64,000 nt of DNA from Paramyrothecium sp. XJ0827 (Eukaryota > Ascomycota > Sordariomycetes > Hypocreales > Stachybotryaceae), in assembly GCA_020881915.1 (NCBI GenBank), contig JAJFPB010000004.1, positions 1,674,001-1,738,000 of the forward strand. Reading direction: 5' to 3'. The first letter of the stretch is position 1. Every line of letters begins with the position of its first letter. Both the position numbers and the translations under genes were made by a program. A model generated the notes under the pieces. That model made no database searches. It was not told where the DNA came from and saw only the letters and a program-made list of their open reading frames with translations. Shown here one piece after another: positions 23,544 to 34,232 of the stretch.

Positions 23544-25284
23544 TTAAGGGCGGATGATTTGCAGGTGCTCGGCGGACAGGTCAGTCAGGAAGCCAGCGCC
23601 GAGAACCTCTGCAGGGGCGGCAGGGTCGGTGACGTTGCAGATCTTGACGAAGCTGCCCTGAGCCTTGAGCTTGTCGGAGACGTACTTGGCGTACTTCTTC
23701 ACGCCGCAGGACTTGCCCGGGCCGTCCTGGCACGACGGCACGGGGTAGACGGCCTCGTTGATGCGGATGCGGATGAAGGACTCCTCCTTGGGGGCGGGCG
23801 GGGGAGTCGCCGTGGGGCGGACGACGCAGGACGTACCGCTGACGGTGGACCAGACGGGAGTCGAGGTGGGCTGGGGGTCGACGGGGGTCGTGGTGTTGCC
23901 GGCACGGCAAGTCAGGCGCTCGAAGGCGATGGTGCCACGCATGGGAGAGATGCGAGAGTTGACCCAGAGACGGTCCTCGGGGATGCGGTCGGTGGGCAGC
24001 GGCTCCTGCTCGTCGAAGACGCCGATGGCGGCGGCGAGCTGGTTCAGCTGGCCGTCGTTGAGGAAGTTCATCAGCAGCTTGGGGAGCTTGAACGAGCTGC
24101 CGTCGGGGCGCTTGCCCTCGGCGACGGGTCCCTCGACGAAGCGCTCGACGAGCGAGCTGAGGAAGGGCACCATCATCTTGCTGGCGACGTCCGCGCCGGG
24201 CCCGACGCCGTAGTAGTAGCGGAGATCCTGGAGATACTCGTAGGCCTCGAGCTCCTCCTGGGTGAAGGTGTCGCAGAAGGGGGACAGGCGGCCGGTGATC
24301 TGGGACTCGAAGCCGCAGATGTAGGGGAAGTCGTTCCACTGGCTGTCGTCGAGCTTCAGGTCGCCGTCGATGTACTGCGACAGGCGCTCGATGAAGGAGG
24401 GGAGCCACCTGGACCGCCACGCGGCGGTCTGGACGCTGCTGTCGTCTTTGAAGGTCGGGCACATGTCCGAGGGGGCGAGTGTGTTGCCCAGCTGGCCGAT
24501 GAAGCCCTTGTTGGTGATGGAGACGATATTACCGAGGGTCGTGGCGTTGGGGCCCAGGTAGCCCTGGACGAACATCTGTGCCGTTTGCAGGACACGGGTG
24601 TAGTTGTTGGCCCAGACAAAGAACTCATCGCCCTCCTTGTAGAGGTCGGGGTACCTGTCGCAGTCGTCAGCACGCTGAGAAGCTCATCTTCAGCAGAAAC
24701 AGTATATACCGGGTTCGCAGGCTGTAGCCCAGGTCGTGAAGCTCCTTGTAACCGGTCTTGCTCAACTGAGCAATCTGGATGTCGGGTCGCTCGAGAGGCG
24801 TGTCCCAGTTATGGATGAACGCCAGGGGACCGGTTGCGGTGTAGCTGCTCTCCTTGAACTGCTAACTGTGAGGATAGTTCGTAGACTGCTGCGTTGCGAC
24901 TTACACGTTGAGCCATATTGACCCAGCCCCCGTGAGCGCCATTGTCAGGGTACCGGGAACCGTGACGCAGCACGTAGGCGGCCTGGTCAACGACACAGCC
25001 CTCCGGAATCTCGGAAGAGATGCCATTCACATCGCCCACTAGTTCGTTCTATCAGCATTTGCGGCCCATGGTGGCACGGAGCTAACGGCCAAGCGCCCGC
25101 GAAACAGACGGAGACACCCACCAGCAGTCCAGGGACCGTTTCCGCCAAGGTGAGCCAAGGGGTTCTTGGCCTGGGCGCCATCGGGCAGGCGAATCGGCTG
25201 GATGGGATCCAGAGGAGTCCCGGCGCGGGCGTGGGCAAGACCGGCAACAGCCAAGAGCGCGCAGGCGGAGGTGGTGATTGTCAT
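23544..25284 (-). CDS. Secreted histidine acid phosphatase (clade 2) family protein
   Basis: Four exons, 25284-25122, 25038-24905, 24858-24710 and 24654-23544, encode 518 aa. Introns are 83, 46 and 55 nt. The start MTITTSACALLAVAGLAHA is a signal peptide. The catalytic RHGSRYP heptad is at residues 79-85 (His80 the expected nucleophile). In the distal motif the usual His-Asp proton-donor pair reads Asn348-Asp349 (NFLNDGQLNQLAAAIGVF). Family enzymes hydrolyse phosphomonoesters, including phytate, at acid pH outside the cell. The N/D variant may keep altered activity or be a divergent subfamily. CACGTG boxes lie 323-428 bp upstream. The upstream calcineurin-like phosphoesterase gene reads in the same direction. 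Confidence 0.85.
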
Positions 25285-25606
25285 CTTGAATTTGCGACGT
25301 GCGAGACTCGACAGAACACGAAGAGCAGACCAGGTAGGGACAGCCGGGACGACGCGAGTGGCTGAGAGATCGGCAGTCAACGGCGCCCAGGGTCGTATTT
25401 AAAGCTTTCCGCGACGAGCTCCATTCCCGTGCCATCGACATGCAGGACAGCTTCGCCAAAGTAGCCTTACAGAGCCATTGCGTCAATCAACTGAGGACCC
25501 CCCTGCCAATAGCTGGCCATGGCTCCTCGTGCCTTGCATGCCCAGCCGAGCCGGACAAGCGAGCGCCGAACGAGGGGGATCAACATCGTCTTGCGTCGTC
25601 CTTACG

Positions 25607-25618
25607 GCGCACGTGCGC
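25607..25618. promoter_or_regulatory. CACGTG box in a 12-bp palindrome, acid phosphatase promoter
   Basis: GCGCACGTGCGC is a perfect palindrome 323-334 bp upstream of the acid phosphatase start. CACGTG is the core bound by Pho4/NUC-1-type bHLH phosphate regulators and by other bHLH factors. Binding here is inferred. Confidence 0.4.
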
Positions 25619-25706
25619 TCCTCGCGAACCCGGCCCTATGGATAACCCCAGGGCGCTCAGCCTGCCTGGTCGGCCCCTCGGGGATGTGGCCGCGAGCACC
25701 GGGCGG

Positions 25707-25712
25707 CACGTG
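25707..25712. promoter_or_regulatory. Second CACGTG box upstream of the acid phosphatase
   Basis: It lies about 425 bp upstream of the start codon and about 95 bp from the palindromic box, an arrangement common in phosphate-regulated fungal promoters. Confidence 0.35.
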
Positions 25713-26431
25713 TAGGCCGGTGAAGCGTGTGGTTCGTGGGCTCGTCCGTTGCAGCGTCGGAAATGGGTTACTGGATCCGGGCTAGGCTGGTCTGCAGCCC
25801 AATCTAATCGAGTGGAGATCCCGCACCCCGGTCAACGTCCATGGGATGAACTGGCCCGTGTAAGCGGCAGTTCGGTTGGACGTTTACTCGGTCGATACTA
25901 ATTCTTGTGATGTATGACTTGAGTGCTGCCATGACTCAACGGCTCTCGCTGAATGTGTTGGTTCTGGACGTGATGTTCAATAGCTTGAAATCTGCCCCAT
26001 CGATGCTCAATTCGGTGAGCAACAGACACCTTCGTCATTGAACCGAGCAAAGCCAATACGAGCCTCGGTGTTGCATTGATAAGAAATGCCGTTGCAACCC
26101 TGCATGCACAGCTGAAGCGGGCTGCTCACGCTCATCGTTCTGTTTTCCTGATCAACGCATGCTGATGCTACCTGGCGTGTATAATGAGACTTTATTAATC
26201 TACTCTTCAAAGAAAGACTTCTTTGAGACTTGTTCAATTCACAGCATCATGACTGCGTATCAGACACGTTGTCTAATGGAACAGAACATGGCTGCCATGA
26301 CCGAACATAACACCCGTGCCCACCCACGCCAGCCGTCCCCAACTCCGACCCGAAAACCATGCCCATCCCAACCAACCTCTGTGTTATGCCATTAAACATC
26401 AAACGAGAAAGCATTTAACCTGAACGTAAAA

Positions 26432-27833
26432 TCATGAGCGTCTTCGTCTCCACGGCTTGGGGGTTATTATTGAATAATCACATGTAGGGCAGTATGTCTT
26501 GTCGTTGGGCGTGGCCGGGTACCAGTCGCGGTTGTAGGTGGCGTTGAGCGAGACATCGCCGACGACATCGCCGGACTCGAGCCGGATCCAGCTCTGGAAG
26601 GCCAGGTCCTTGAGCGCGTCCCGGCTGACGCGGACCTCTCGCGCCCCACGGATCCAGTTGCCGTAGCCGCCGTAGCCTGAGTGCTGACCGAAGCACAGGT
26701 TCACGCCGTTGCCTGCGACGGTCATGCCCGGCAGCAGCGTGTCCCACTTGTAGCACCACGTGTCGCCATGGTCGTGGCCCGAGAACAGGCCCATGAGGCC
26801 GGGTACCTCGGTGAGAGCCTGCATGAAGGGGATGTCTTGGCCACCGTACTGACAGGAACCGTCATTGCGACCGTCGGGGCACCAGCCCTGTGCCTGGTCC
26901 GCAAGCGGGTAGTCGTCGTTGATGCCGGGCTGGCGGTTGGGATGGACGCCGACCTCCTGAAACGCCCGGGACGCATGGGTAGGAACGTGCACAAAGGCAA
27001 GCGAGGGTATCGCCTTGCCGTGTTTCGCTACCAGCTTGGCATTGGTCTCCCTGAACCAGTTGACAACACTGAAATCGACCCAGTTGGGCCGGCTGACATG
27101 GCTCCCATCCCCGTTTCGCTCCTGGAAGTAAAAGCCCCCACGGCTGTCAAAGAACCACAGGATTAGCTCAGGCGCACAGGAGCAGTCGGCGCACTCAGGC
27201 GCGTACACCGGGAGGTAGTAATTGGTAACCCCGGCTTCACGGCCCATGACCATGCGCCGAGTGCGGGCGCCGGGAAACATGTGCTCCCGCTCCAGGATCG
27301 CCTCCGGCGACAGGTCGTACTGGCTATCGTGATTCCCGTAAGTCGACGCCCAGGGCAAGCCTCTGGACACCATGGGCTCGACCATCTGATCCACTACCGC
27401 AGTTGAGTTTTCAAGATACGCGTTCTCACCGGTGATGAGGTCCCCGTTCAGGACCACGAGGTTGGGGCGATCAAAGTCAAGGACCTTGTTGAGCACCTTG
27501 ACCGTATTGATGTCCTGCTGTGGGCCCCACGGATCCCAGGCATCTGCAGCATCGAATTAATTGATCCAGCACAAGTTGCCTAAGAATCTCAATCTTACTT
27601 TCGCCGAAATGGAGGTCAGAAAAGATTGCTATCTGAAACGTCCCATCATCGTTAAACTTGAGGACGTTCGGGTCCGCGTGAAGGGCGCCCGGCTCCGGCC
27701 CTATGGGCGCCGCGTTGCCGGGATCCGGAGAACCGGCTTCTGGGATGCCGTTGTCAGTGCCAAACTGTCGGTGGACCGCGGCTTGGTGAGACAGCCCGAA
27801 TAGGGCCGCGGCTGCGACGACGGCACGCATCAT
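26432..27833 (-). CDS. Secreted calcineurin-like (Dcr2/PAP-type) phosphoesterase
   Basis: Two exons, 27833-27599 and 27543-26432, encode 448 aa; the 55-nt intron joins FGE to NAWDPWGPQQD, a block typical of this fungal subfamily. The N-terminus MMRAVVAAAALFGLSHQAAV looks like a signal peptide. The full metallophosphoesterase signature is present: D73-L-H75, GD113LITGEN119, GN149HD151, H264 and H268 in FVHVPTH, and GHDHGD at 334-339. These bind two metal ions. The enzymes hydrolyse phosphomonoesters; the yeast relatives are Dcr2 and its paralogs, while this one appears secreted. Cys-rich segments (CADCSC, CPTCD) may form disulfides. A strong CACGTGGG site is about 460 bp upstream. Confidence 0.87.
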
Positions 27834-28152
27834 GATTTGCTATAAGAGAGCCGCAGCGACAACAGCGGGGACGAGCACGAAACGCCTCCGGTGCCGATGA
27901 CGCTTGCTCGCCGTGGACCCAGCGTCCCGGGTCGCGTCCATCTTTATAGTCGAGGCCGCAGCCATTGTCCCGGTGGAGTGAAGATAGACGTCGAGCCGGG
28001 TGTTGTCAGGGTAGCCGCCACTGGAACGTAGCAGTGGAAGGTCATGCTGGTGGTGAGGGATCTTTGAGCGCAGGAGGGGCCCTCGGATGCGTCCAGTGGT
28101 AACTGACGGGCGCGCAACGTGCTCGTTGACGGACAGGGGTCTTGTCGGTCTC

Positions 28153-28177
28153 TTTTTTTTTTTTTTTTTTTTTTTTT
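28153..28177. repeat. 25-nt T homopolymer
   Basis: An uninterrupted run of 25 T on the + strand (A-tract on the strand of the phosphoesterase gene), about 320-345 bp upstream of its start. Such tracts exclude nucleosomes in fungal promoters; slippage or assembly length error is possible. Confidence 0.9.
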
Positions 28178-28290
28178 GAAGGCCCTCGAATACCCTTGCT
28201 CTCAACCCAATGATCTAAGAGGGCGTGGTGATGTTTAGCATGAGCGATTGATGGAAACGTTAAGTGGGCGGATCCTTCGCTAAGACGTCC

Positions 28291-28296
28291 CACGTG
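28291..28296 (-). promoter_or_regulatory. CACGTGGG Pho4-type site upstream of the phosphoesterase
   Basis: Read on the strand of the phosphoesterase gene the sequence is GCACGTGGGA. CACGTGGG is the known high-affinity Pho4 consensus in yeast. It lies 458-463 bp upstream of the start codon. Regulation by phosphate is inferred, not shown. Confidence 0.45.
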
Positions 28297-28778
28297 CCTG
28301 GTCCCGTCCCTTTTATATCCATTCATCTTGACGTCTCCAGCGCGCGACGGCAAGAAAGTGTTGCTTCAGACCGGAGTCCTTGACAAAAGCTAACTTCTAC
28401 TTAAGTTATCCCCCTCCCCCCCTTTTCTAGATTTCTTGTCTTGCTATAATGTAGCAAATGGAACTTATACGTCTTCCTCGTCCCAATATTCTGGTCCCGC
28501 ACATGTAAGCCCGTCAATATCAACAAAGTCACAGACGGCAAGCCTGGGTTGCATCAGCTACTCATAACTGCACCATCCGCGTCACTTGGGTCACTTCGAG
28601 TTTTGAGACAGCCTCGCCTGACCGGTCAGTGTGATGGACATATGGGGACGTGTCCATGCACGAGTAAATCTAGACATATTCGAAGACAACGGTGTACATT
28701 TGCATGGTATTCTCAGTCTAGGCTCAAATATCTATATCGGCAAACTCTGCAAGCATTATTCATGTGACGTCCACTCCT

Positions 28779-30467
28779 CTACATCTTCGCCACCGTCAAC
28801 CGGCAGAAACACGACGCTGTCACTGGCACGTCGGCCAGCGCTAGTGCTGCTTTCAGTTGCGGCTCGACTGCGCGGGCCTCTGCCATGCGACCGAGCCGGC
28901 GCAGGCACTCATGGAGACCGTGTAAGCCCCAGACGTTGTTGGGGTGCCGGTGTGTGCGTGGCAATGCACCATTCCGACCTAGGTCTGCTTCATACACCGC
29001 CAATGCCTCTTCCACATGGCCTTGTTCCAACAGGAGCGCGCCGTAGGCGTGGCGGGTGGGCTGCATCCAGCCCCAGGGTTCGTCGAAGGGAAGGCTGTCG
29101 TACTTATCAATGGCCTCCCGTAGGTGCGCGAATGCAATCTCGTAATTGGCGGAGCGGTACTCAATCTCACCATCAAGCAGAGCCGTGGCGACGCCTAGGA
29201 TATCGACGCACTTGTTGTTGAATAGCGTCCGACTAGGTTTGACCTTTGGGACTGCCTGTCGATAGAGAGTACGCTGCTGATCCGCCTCGGTGACCTTCCC
29301 CATCGCTGCAAAGGCCATGCCTTTGGCGTAGTACGTAAATGTTGTTGTCACGCAGTAGAGCTCTTGGTCCTGCGGCAGCCTCAAAGCGATGATGTCTTTC
29401 CAGCGGCCGAAGCGAACGAGAGCGTGAACGCGCATGGCTAGGAAACTTTCCAGCCAGTCGGCCATGGGCGGTGACTCTACGCGCAGCAAGTCGTCTGAGA
29501 TGGTGGACTCGAGCAAGGAAACCGTTTCGAGGGCCACCTTGGATTGCGCAGAGAACATGGCAGCATAGAGGCGGAAGTGGTAGTCGTGCGAGCGGTACAG
29601 CGTGTAGAAGTTCATGGGTCCCTCACGGGCGAGGAACTTCTCGTCGGCGCGGATGGCATTTGTATTGGCCTCTACGGCTCGAGCATAATCTCCCAGCAAG
29701 ATGTCGAGATGGCTAGGCATGTGATTTAGATGCCCAGCATCCGGCACCAGGCCACGCAGCTTGTCAGCGGCAGGCATGGCTACCTCGGGGGTTTTTGACA
29801 TTTCCATAAGATGAATGTACAAATGCAAAAGACCTGGGTGCTCCAGCCCGCCTTCCAGGGACAGCGCGTGCTCCAAGACACGCTTCACCTCGAGCGTACG
29901 GGCCCCCGATGCCGCCTCGCCCGTCTTCATATCCCAAAGCTGCCACGGGGTCAGATTCATCATGGCATCGGCGTACAAGGTGGCGACGTCCAGGTCGTCG
30001 GGGAAAGCGGCAAAGACGGAGCTCATGGCATCCGCATACTCTCTGTTCCAGACGGAGCAGTCCGTCTTGATAGGAGCCCGGATCTTCGGGTAGCGGTGAT
30101 GAAGAGCGTCGATGAGGGCACGCTCGACGGGTGTGGCGGTGAGAGCTTTGGCCTTGGCCTGCTCGACGGCGCGATGCGTCCTCTCGATGGTCGACTGGCG
30201 CTCGTGCTTGCCAAAAAGGTCCCACGGCTTGTTGTAGTTGGGGCCTAGGGCATAGGCGATGCCCCAGTAAGCCAAGGCACAGTTGGGGTCGTGGGTGATG
30301 GCCCTCTCGAAGCACTTGGTTGCCTCCTCGTGGTTGAAGGCGTAGCTCCATACAAGTCCTCGATTGAACCAGGTCCGGGCCTCGGCATTTCTCACGGTCA
30401 GCGTCCGGTGATAACGACCGAGGTCGTAGTAGTCATCTTGAAGAGCATGCTGGATTTGGCCGTTCAT
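28779..30467 (-). CDS. Tetratricopeptide (TPR) protein, intronless, bacterial-like
   Basis: Single exon, 562 aa from MNGQIQHALQDDYYDLG. The open frame runs 54 codons further upstream to 30629, but that extension is low-complexity. Helical repeats cover nearly the whole length, with clear TPR units around WFNRGLVWSYAFNHEEATKC / ITHDPNCALAYWGIAYA, YIHLMEMSKTPEVAM, HLDILLGDYARAVEANTNAI and YGALLLEQGHVEEALAVYEA. The segment PDAGHLNHMPSHLD is a conserved block of TPR proteins frequent in bacteria and scattered in fungi. No signal or membrane segment is seen. TPRs mediate protein contacts; no specific role can be assigned. Lack of introns beside intron-containing neighbours fits, but does not prove, horizontal origin. 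Confidence 0.8.
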   Translation of the reverse strand: MNGQIQHALQDDYYDLGRYHRTLTVRNAEARTWFNRGLVWSYAFNHEEATKCFERAITHDPNCALAYWGIAYALGPNYNKPWDLFGKHERQSTIERTHRAVEQAKAKALTATPVERALIDALHHRYPKIRAPIKTDCSVWNREYADAMSSVFAAFPDDLDVATLYADAMMNLTPWQLWDMKTGEAASGARTLEVKRVLEHALSLEGGLEHPGLLHLYIHLMEMSKTPEVAMPAADKLRGLVPDAGHLNHMPSHLDILLGDYARAVEANTNAIRADEKFLAREGPMNFYTLYRSHDYHFRLYAAMFSAQSKVALETVSLLESTISDDLLRVESPPMADWLESFLAMRVHALVRFGRWKDIIALRLPQDQELYCVTTTFTYYAKGMAFAAMGKVTEADQQRTLYRQAVPKVKPSRTLFNNKCVDILGVATALLDGEIEYRSANYEIAFAHLREAIDKYDSLPFDEPWGWMQPTRHAYGALLLEQGHVEEALAVYEADLGRNGALPRTHRHPNNVWGLHGLHECLRRLGRMAEARAVEPQLKAALALADVPVTASCFCRLTVAKM

Positions 30468-32053
30468 GCTGAGTCTCGGAGATCTTGGCAGAGGATATGA
30501 CGGCTTCGTCAAGGAAATGAAGAGCTGGTTTCGATGAGGTAAGGCACGGCCATAGATCGGAGGTACGATAATGAAGAAACGCCCATACGTTCGGGTACCT
30601 AACTGGCAATCCGGGGTAAGGCCCGACACGCTAGACCGCTAGAACCGCCAAGGTAGTGGGGCGGGCACGGCGCCATTGGGCCCCATCACTCCGTACCGAC
30701 AGGTACAGTCGGTGAGGTTTGGCAGCTCGAGGTAGCCTTTGGGGGAGCCTCGTTTTGTGCTATTTTCCTCATCATCACGATCACCCTCAACTACTCCCAG
30801 GTAGGTGTGAAAGTGAAAGCGTGCCATATTCAAAGTGGTCCCAGTTGGGCCATCTGGTCTCCGCAACGCTCAAACCCAAATAGCTTGTTCCGGGCAGAGC
30901 GGAGCCGACCCTTGCTCGAAGGGTTCATCTCGAGCCAGTCAGAGCTGTCGCTTCGGGTTTGTTGGTTCGTGAGTGATCCGAGGACGGGAGCTCGAATGCG
31001 ATACCCTGCGGCTCGCTTGCTTATCTGCAGCCACAAGCTTTTGGAAGCGCAGGATTTGGAGGGCTGTTAAAAGGGGGCTCACCATCTCCCCGCTATGATG
31101 GAACAGATGAGTTTGCATCAATAACTACGTTACTTATAGGAATCAGGAGTGCCTTGTTTGATGGACAATAGCTTGTTGCAGATCCCACTGGGCTTTCTGG
31201 TGCCCCTGCCGAGCCGGCGTCGCAGGCGACTTAGCCGGCATTCTCTTTGCGCCAAGTGTGGTTGCTGCTACGTTGTGGAGCCTCAATCACGATGTTCTTC
31301 TGGGCCGGACCAGATGGCGAGGCTCACGCTGACGTAGACGACCAGTTTTTCGGCACCAGTGCGATGCTATTACATTTCAATTGGAAGCTACTTTACCTCA
31401 CTAACTGGGGCGAGGTGGCCATCATTGTGTGCGTCCACCAACTACCCCTTGCACCCAGCGCCCGCGACAAATAGCAATTGTCCACCAACGATATGTGCAT
31501 TACGGGAACCAAACTGTCGACTCGGAAAGCCACCAATCCAAGACAGCATTAACTATCCCGATTGTGTCCCTTCCCCGACCAACAGGGTACCGGCCTCTAC
31601 GCCCGACTGTCTTGATAAATTTTAGGCGGCTGCTATTCTTGGCGTCTGAAATTTATCTAGCGAAGTCGGCCCCATCCCATATGGAGACTGGTCTGGAGTC
31701 GCGCAGGGGATGCAGACTAATTACAAGGGGATCTTCGCCGCACTTGTTGGTTGCGTGCCTGGCTGTTCTGCACCCTGGCTGGGGCTGACATTTTCCTCGA
31801 CATTGCTCATCAGAGGCCCGGGCCTGGCCCTCTTGGCCTTGCATGCATGCATACCGTAGTCTAACCGTAGTTTACATGCATCCATCAGCCCCCCCTTTCC
31901 AGAGAAGTCTTTCTGCCATCCTGTTCCTGGGTCCGCCATGTGCTCTCTCCAACCTTGCTCCTTAGTCAGTCACTTGGCATTGAGGCTCTTGGCGCTTGGT
32001 CACTATGAAAACCGTCTTCCCATGCTGAAGCCTTGAATCTATTTGGCCCGGTC
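30468..32053. other. Divergent intergenic region
   Basis: 1.6 kb carrying the promoters of the TPR gene and the GT8-like gene. No gene is supported; the open frames near 31.2-31.8 kb are short and unlike known families. Confidence 0.5.
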
Positions 32054-33495
32054 ATGATCGCGTTTACAATGGTGTCCCGTCGCATGCGCCTTGTCATCGT
32101 CGCAGTGCTTCTGATCGTCACCGTCGCGCTGCTCACCCACAAACAGTATGACCCGCGCTGGTTGAAGAAGGTGGCCAGCACCAATGCTGGCGGCGATGGT
32201 TCCGACGACACACCCAAGCCTGAACCTGCCGGCGCAAAGGACAAGGAGAAGCCCAAGGCCGACGAGAGTCACGATGCGGATGAAAAGGACACCAATACTG
32301 CCACCAGTTCCGACACCGTCACCCTGAGCGTCACCGAGACGACGGCGGCGCCCACCAGCGAGGTGACTGAAGCTCCGGCCGAGGAGACGACGAGCGAGGC
32401 TGAGAGTGTCACCAGCAGCGTGGTGTATCACGACTACCCCCCGAAACAGCCCGAAGCCCTACCCCATGAAAAGGTCGACTGGTCCCAGTTCGCATACACT
32501 CAGTATGTCACGGACGTCCATTACCTATGCAACTCGGTCATGATCTTCGAGACACTTTACAGCCTGGGAAGCAGACCCAAGCGCGTCATGATGTATCCCA
32601 AGCACATGCTCAAGAACCCCAAGGCCACCAAGCCCAAGTCTCCTGAGCAGCAGCTTCTGATGGTGGCCCGTGACAAGTATGGCGCTGAGCTGGTGCCTAT
32701 TGAGGTCCAGCGTCGGGAAGACACTGCTGAGGGTGAGTCTCCATGCTAGTTCCCATCTCCCACGGCGCTCCCAATGCTGGTTTCGTGTATTTCGCACACC
32801 AAGATCTAACCATCGAATCACAGAAATCTGGGCCGACTCGTACACCAAGCTCCTGGCATTCACCCAAACACAGTACAAGCGCGTGCTCGCTCTCGACTCG
32901 GACTCGGTCGTTCTGCGAATCATGGACGAACTCTTCCTCTTGCCCCCCGCCCCCGTTGCCATGCCCCGCGCTTACTGGCTCTACGACGAAGAACCGCCGA
33001 GGCAATTGCTCTCGTCGCAGCTCATTCTGCTGCAGCCCAACAAGGACGAATTCGACCGCATCATGGAGAAGACTAACGAAGCCGGCAAGGAGGACTACGA
33101 TATGGAGGTCATGAATAAACTTTACCTGGATAGCGCAATGGTTTTGCCCCACCGACCGTATAACCTGCTTACCTCGGAGTTTCGCAACACCCACCACGCC
33201 AGGTATTTGGGGTCTGAGAAGATGGATTGGAACCCCGTCAACGTTTTTAACGAGGCCAAGTTCCTCCACTTCTCTGACTGGCCAGTGCCCAAGCCCTGGA
33301 TCATGGACGAGAAGGTCCAATTCAAGATGCAGCCAGATTGCCCCGAGGGGAAGAAGCGATGCCCGTCGCGGGATCTCTGGCACGGCTTCTACAACGAATT
33401 TAGGGAACGGCGAAAGGTATGTATCTCCCACCTTCCGGGTTTCTGCAGGTGCTAACCAGGTTTGCCAGAGAGTTTGCTTAGGACTCGACGTGTAA
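32054..33495 (+). CDS. GT8-like type II membrane glycosyltransferase
   Basis: Three exons, 32054-32732, 32824-33416 and 33469-33495, total 432 aa. Introns are 91 and 52 nt, both with CTAAC-like branch sites. A short cytoplasmic tail precedes a membrane anchor (MRLVIVAVLLIVTVALL). A Ser/Thr/Glu/Pro-rich stem follows to about residue 130. The catalytic domain has YVTDVHYLCNSVMIFETL and the metal-binding DxD, LALDSDSVVL (Asp251, Asp253), then LHFSDWPVPKPW near the end. This fits GT8/glycogenin-like and fungal Gnt1-type enzymes in the Golgi, which add sugars to protein or lipid glycans. Donor and acceptor are not readable from sequence. The last exon adds only RVCLGLDV. Confidence 0.83.
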
Positions 33496-34232
33496 CCTTG
33501 ACGAGCTCCTCGGGCGACGAGGCTCGTACTGTGCTGGGTGGAAAGACTTGAGACGATTATACGGTTCAGTGGGCAGTTTTGTACGATCATAGCTATGCGT
33601 TGTTTCAGGCATTATTTACAATTGAGGAATGGAGTTGTTTGGGATCCCCGGTTCCAGGGCGTTCCTCGACGCAGTTTCGGGGGAAGAAAAGAGATTGAGA
33701 TTGAGCAGTTAGCGAGCTGTTCCCCGAGAGCAGTTCTTTCGGCCCACAGCTGGATGGACTAATAAACGAAATACCCGTCAGAAGAGAGTCTTACAACAAT
33801 CTGTCTTATTTTTGTCATCTCACATTAACCGAGCCATATTAAGGTCATGTGAACACTGCGGCAGTGAAGGCACTGTCTGTTTGCCGAAGAAAATAGCCCA
33901 TCACAGGATTGCCCTCAAAATGTGTATTATTGAGTTAGATCCCCGATCATGTGAAGAGGCCAGGGAAGAAACCGTTCCGGAATGCGGCGGCACATGGCGG
34001 CTATGGGCGAATCCCGTTGCCGCCCCCGGCCTCGGCATGAGCCGGGCAATTCCCGTTGCGAACTCACGTCCCCACAGGATGGCTCGGATAGCGTCTGACT
34101 GACAGATGGTACCTTGCCTTTATGACCGTCAAGGTTGCCACGCGAATCAAATCACTCACATCTTGCAGCTTTCAATAATCCAGGCCAGCCATCTCCTTTG
34201 CGCTCATCGCCTTTCTGCATAACCCCTTCACC
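33496..34232. other. Intergenic region
   Basis: 737 bp holding the 3' UTR of the GT8-like gene and the promoter of quinolinate phosphoribosyltransferase. Nothing else was recognised. Confidence 0.5.

Larger units (their letters stand above)
25285..26431. other. Promoter region of acid phosphatase and 3' flank of phosphoesterase
   Basis: 1.15 kb, GC-rich next to the phosphatase and AT-richer further out. Apart from the two CACGTG boxes no gene or repeat is supported. The short open frames from 25440 to 25785 overlap each other and have no family likeness. Confidence 0.5.
27834..28778. other. Promoter region of the secreted phosphoesterase
   Basis: 945 bp between two genes read leftward. It contains the T25 tract and the CACGTGGG site. 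No gene is supported. Confidence 0.5.

Noticed and set aside
23559..24818. 419-codon open frame on the + strand
   Set aside because: Exact antisense shadow of the acid phosphatase exons; high third-position GC removes stops on the opposite strand. The translation is low-complexity with no domain.
29764..30351. 195-codon open frame on the - strand
   Set aside because: Shifted-frame shadow within the TPR gene.
32697..33590. 297-codon open frame on the - strand
   Set aside because: Mirrors the GT8-like gene exon 2 and extends into its introns without family features.
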